Source: Paenibacillus tarimensis (GTDB taxonomy: Bacteria > Bacillota > Bacilli > Paenibacillales > Paenibacillaceae). Taken from it: a stretch of 64,000 nt of DNA. A program made the position numbers and the translations under genes. Within the stretch, counting starts at the first letter, position 1. Each line of letters begins with the position of its first letter. Below the pieces are notes generated by a model, which was not told where the DNA came from, ran no database searches, and saw only the letters and a program-made list of their open reading frames with translations. This document shows, piece by piece, positions 61,933 through 64,000 of this stretch. Where the stretch lies: the NCBI RefSeq assembly GCF_021532315.1, contig NZ_JAKGAO010000004.1, positions 124,001-188,000 of the forward strand, read 5' to 3'.

Positions 61933-64000
61933 TTGGCTAAACGTAAGAGAAAGAAGAAATCGATCGGCGCGCAGCTTAAATATGAAGTATACGGTATACT
62001 GCTTATTACCGTTTCGGTAATTGCCTTGTCGGGAGAAGCGGCTGTAGGACGCTCATTGTCCAAGCTGGCCGGCCTTCTGCTCGGCAAGTTTTATTTTGTC
62101 CTGCCGCTAATAGGAATTTATGTTGGACTCGCGGTAATGGTGAAGCGGACCTGGCCAAGCGGTTGGTCAAGCCGCAAGACAGGCATTGTCTTAACAGTGC
62201 TTGCTTTAACGCTTATGAGCGCTATATCCGAAATCGACCGGAAGCTGGCGCCCGCCGGGTTGCTGTCTAGCGGTGCGATCCTGCATCAGCTTGGGAACGA
62301 CATCAGAGGCGCGCTGCTGACAACTGCAGTGCCGGGTGACAGTTCGATGCTGAATAAGGATATCAGCGGAGGATATGCAGGTGCTATCCAATATGCGCTG
62401 CTGTATGCTCTGTTCGGTTATTTTGGCGCAAAATTTATCATGATTGTGATGTTTGCTATATCCTTCATGCTGATGACCGGAAAGTCATATGTTGAGCTTG
62501 CCAGGATACTGAAGCAGCGAGGAGGCCGCATGATCAAGCTGCTGCGGTTGAAGATGAACGCAGGTACAGCCGCCTCGCAGCCGATTCAGGCCGTTTCCAA
62601 GCGAAAAGCTGGTAAAACCCCGGAAGTCCCGCTTATGGTCTTGGATGATGATGAAGTGATGGACGACGATGATGCATTTGAACCGCTTCCGGAGAGGAAG
62701 CGTAAGACATTGTTTTTTAATATGTTTCAGGGGCAGAAGAAGCCATCAGAATCAGCTGCTGATCATGCCGCAAGGGAGAACGGTGAGCCGCTGGAATTCG
62801 ACGATGACCAGGACGAAGTGCCGCTATTCGGACAGCAGAAGAAGGACTGGCAGCGGGAAGAAGATGAAGCTGTACTGGCAGACACGCCGAGCTTCCCACC
62901 TATTGAAGATGGCGTTGACGGGACGGAATCCGTTCAAACAGAAGTCCTGCCATGGGAAGAGACAGGAGCACCTCAGACTCAGGAGGAACCACCGGCAGCT
63001 CACTGGCCGGACTCGCTTGCACCTCCTGTACACCTAGGAGAAGACAATGGTTCTTTGCTGGCTGACGGGGAAGACACAGCGGTTGAAGGAACGGAAATAC
63101 GGTCTGATGTTTCCGCGAATCCAGTTCAAGCAGCTCACAGTGGACAAGCTTCACCAGCGTCAGCAGAATCAGATGCTCCAGCACAGCTGTCCAGACCTTA
63201 TCTGCTGCCTCCGCTAGGACTTCTTGCCAAGCCGCAGCATGGCAAGTCCGGGCCGGCAGATACCTCCGATTCAAAGCGTAAGCTGGAGATGACCCTGGAG
63301 AGCTTCGGGGTTAAAGCTAAGGTGCTGGATGTCGTTCGGGGACCAGCGGTTACGCGGTATGAGGTGCAGCCCGCGACCGGCGTTAAAGTAAGCAGGATCG
63401 TCAGCCTTACCGATGACATAGCACTCGCCCTTGCAGCGAAAGACATCCGGATGGAAGCACCTATTCCAGGGAAATCCGCTATTGGAATTGAAGTGCCGAA
63501 CACGGAGGTATCGATGGTTACGATGCGGGAGGTAATGGAGACGGCAGCCTTCCAACAGGCTCCAGCCAAGCTCTCCATCGCTTTCGGACGGGATATTTCC
63601 GGACAGCCGATTGTCGGCAATCTGGCAAGAATGCCGCATCTGCTCGTCGCAGGTGCAACCGGCTCGGGTAAATCCGTCTGTATTAACGGGATTATCACAA
63701 GCATCTTGTACAAGGCGGCGCCTGATGAAGTGAAGTTTTTGATGATCGATCCGAAGATGGTCGAGCTGAATGTCTATAATGGTATACCACACCTGCTCGC
63801 GCCGGTGGTAACCGATCCGCGGAGAGCTTCACTAGCGCTTAAGAAGATTGTAGTAGAGATGGAGAAGCGGTATGAGCTCTTTTCCAAGTCGAGTACACGA
63901 AACATTGAAGGCTACAATACCTTGATGAAGGACAATCCGTCAGCCGTGCTGCCATACATCGTTGTAATTGTCGATGAGCTGGCTGACCTGATGATGGTAG
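61933..64000 (+). CDS. spoIIIE: DNA translocase SpoIIIE (3' end outside window)
   Basis: FtsK/SpoIIIE-family motor that pumps the chromosome into the forespore. About 689 codons are visible with no stop. Four membrane helices occupy about residues 18-36, 54-71, 84-99 and 150-180. A long acidic and Gln/Pro-rich linker runs from about 205 to 430, followed by the alpha domain and the motor with Walker A GATGSGKS at 574-581, [20 protein letters not shown] and the Walker B-like [12 protein letters not shown] at the window edge. Start TTG 61933 (MAKRKRKKK) matches the B. subtilis start and is 7 bases after AGAGGTG; ATG 61930 is an alternative. Confidence 0.94.
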   Translation, partial: MAKRKRKKKSIGAQLKYEVYGILLITVSVIALSGEAAVGRSLSKLAGLLLGKFYFVLPLIGIYVGLAVMVKRTWPSGWSSRKTGIVLTVLALTLMSAISEIDRKLAPAGLLSSGAILHQLGNDIRGALLTTAVPGDSSMLNKDISGGYAGAIQYALLYALFGYFGAKFIMIVMFAISFMLMTGKSYVELARILKQRGGRMIKLLRLKMNAGTAASQPIQAVSKRKAGKTPEVPLMVLDDDEVMDDDDAFEPLPERKRKTLFFNMFQGQKKPSESAADHAARENGEPLEFDDDQDEVPLFGQQKKDWQREEDEAVLADTPSFPPIEDGVDGTESVQTEVLPWEETGAPQTQEEPPAAHWPDSLAPPVHLGEDNGSLLADGEDTAVEGTEIRSDVSANPVQAAHSGQASPASAESDAPAQLSRPYLLPPLGLLAKPQHGKSGPADTSDSKRKLEMTLESFGVKAKVLDVVRGPAVTRYEVQPATGVKVSRIVSLTDDIALALAAKDIRMEAPIPGKSAIGIEVPNTEVSMVTMREVMETAAFQQAPAKLSIAFGRDISGQPIVGNLARMPHLLVAGATGSGKSVCINGIITSILYKAAPDEVKFLMIDPKMVELNVYNGIPHLLAPVVTDPRRASLALKKIVVEMEKRYELFSKSSTRNIEGYNTLMKDNPSAVLPYIVVIVDELADLMMV

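Overview
The window is one uninterrupted stretch of core chromosome from an endospore-forming, peritrichously flagellated Firmicute. Gene order follows the Bacillus subtilis fla/che to spoIIIE region almost gene for gene. The differences (an archaeal-type ProRS, FliY with a proline-rich linker, a FapA-like gene after sigD, dut between mlpA and dpaA) and a GC content near 50% suggest Paenibacillus or a close relative. That assignment comes from reading protein sequences, not from a database search. Every supported gene is on the + strand. No mobile element, prophage, CRISPR array, tRNA or rRNA was seen, and no gene-free stretch exceeds about 220 bases.

Region 1 (1-26,510) is the distal part of the fla/che operon. 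It encodes the export ATPase and its partners (fliI, fliJ, motE-like), hook length and cap (fliK, flgD), a small flagellar-operon protein, the hook protein (flgE), swrD, fliL, the switch (fliM, fliY, cheY), the export gate (fliO, fliP, fliQ, fliR, flhB, flhA), the number/placement GTPase pair (flhF, flhG), the chemotaxis core (cheB, cheA, cheW, cheC, cheD), an unknown membrane protein and sigD. Four little-known genes follow: FapA-like, a 105-aa hydrophilic protein, a SwrB-like protein and a short YceG/MltG-like protein. Genes overlap or lie a few bases apart. The operon appears to end at a hairpin terminator whose loop contains the last stop codon.

Region 2 (26,511-39,800) holds translation, lipid and replication genes: rpsB, tsf, pyrH, frr, uppS, cdsA, dxr, rseP, proS, polC. 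rpsB has a clear extended -10 promoter, and hairpin terminators or attenuators separate rpsB/tsf and tsf/pyrH.

Region 3 (39,800-48,140) is the rimP-nusA-rnpM-ylxQ-infB-rbfA-nrnA-truB-ribF operon. It is driven by a near-consensus promoter and preceded by a hairpin with an interrupted U-tract, a candidate NusA-sensitive attenuator.

Region 4 (48,140-64,000) contains rpsO with a foldable leader, pnp, ylxY, mlpA, dut, the dipicolinate synthase genes dpaA-dpaB behind a sigma-K-like promoter, the aspartate/lysine/DAP genes asd, dapG and dapA, then rnjB, tepA, ylzJ and the 5' two-thirds or so of spoIIIE, cut by the window edge.

I found no clearly new multi-gene system. The most promising unexplained items are the four poorly characterised genes around and after sigD, the large inverted repeat just before sigD, the in-place replacement of the usual bacterial proS, and several leader structures (rimP, rpsO, spoIIIE).
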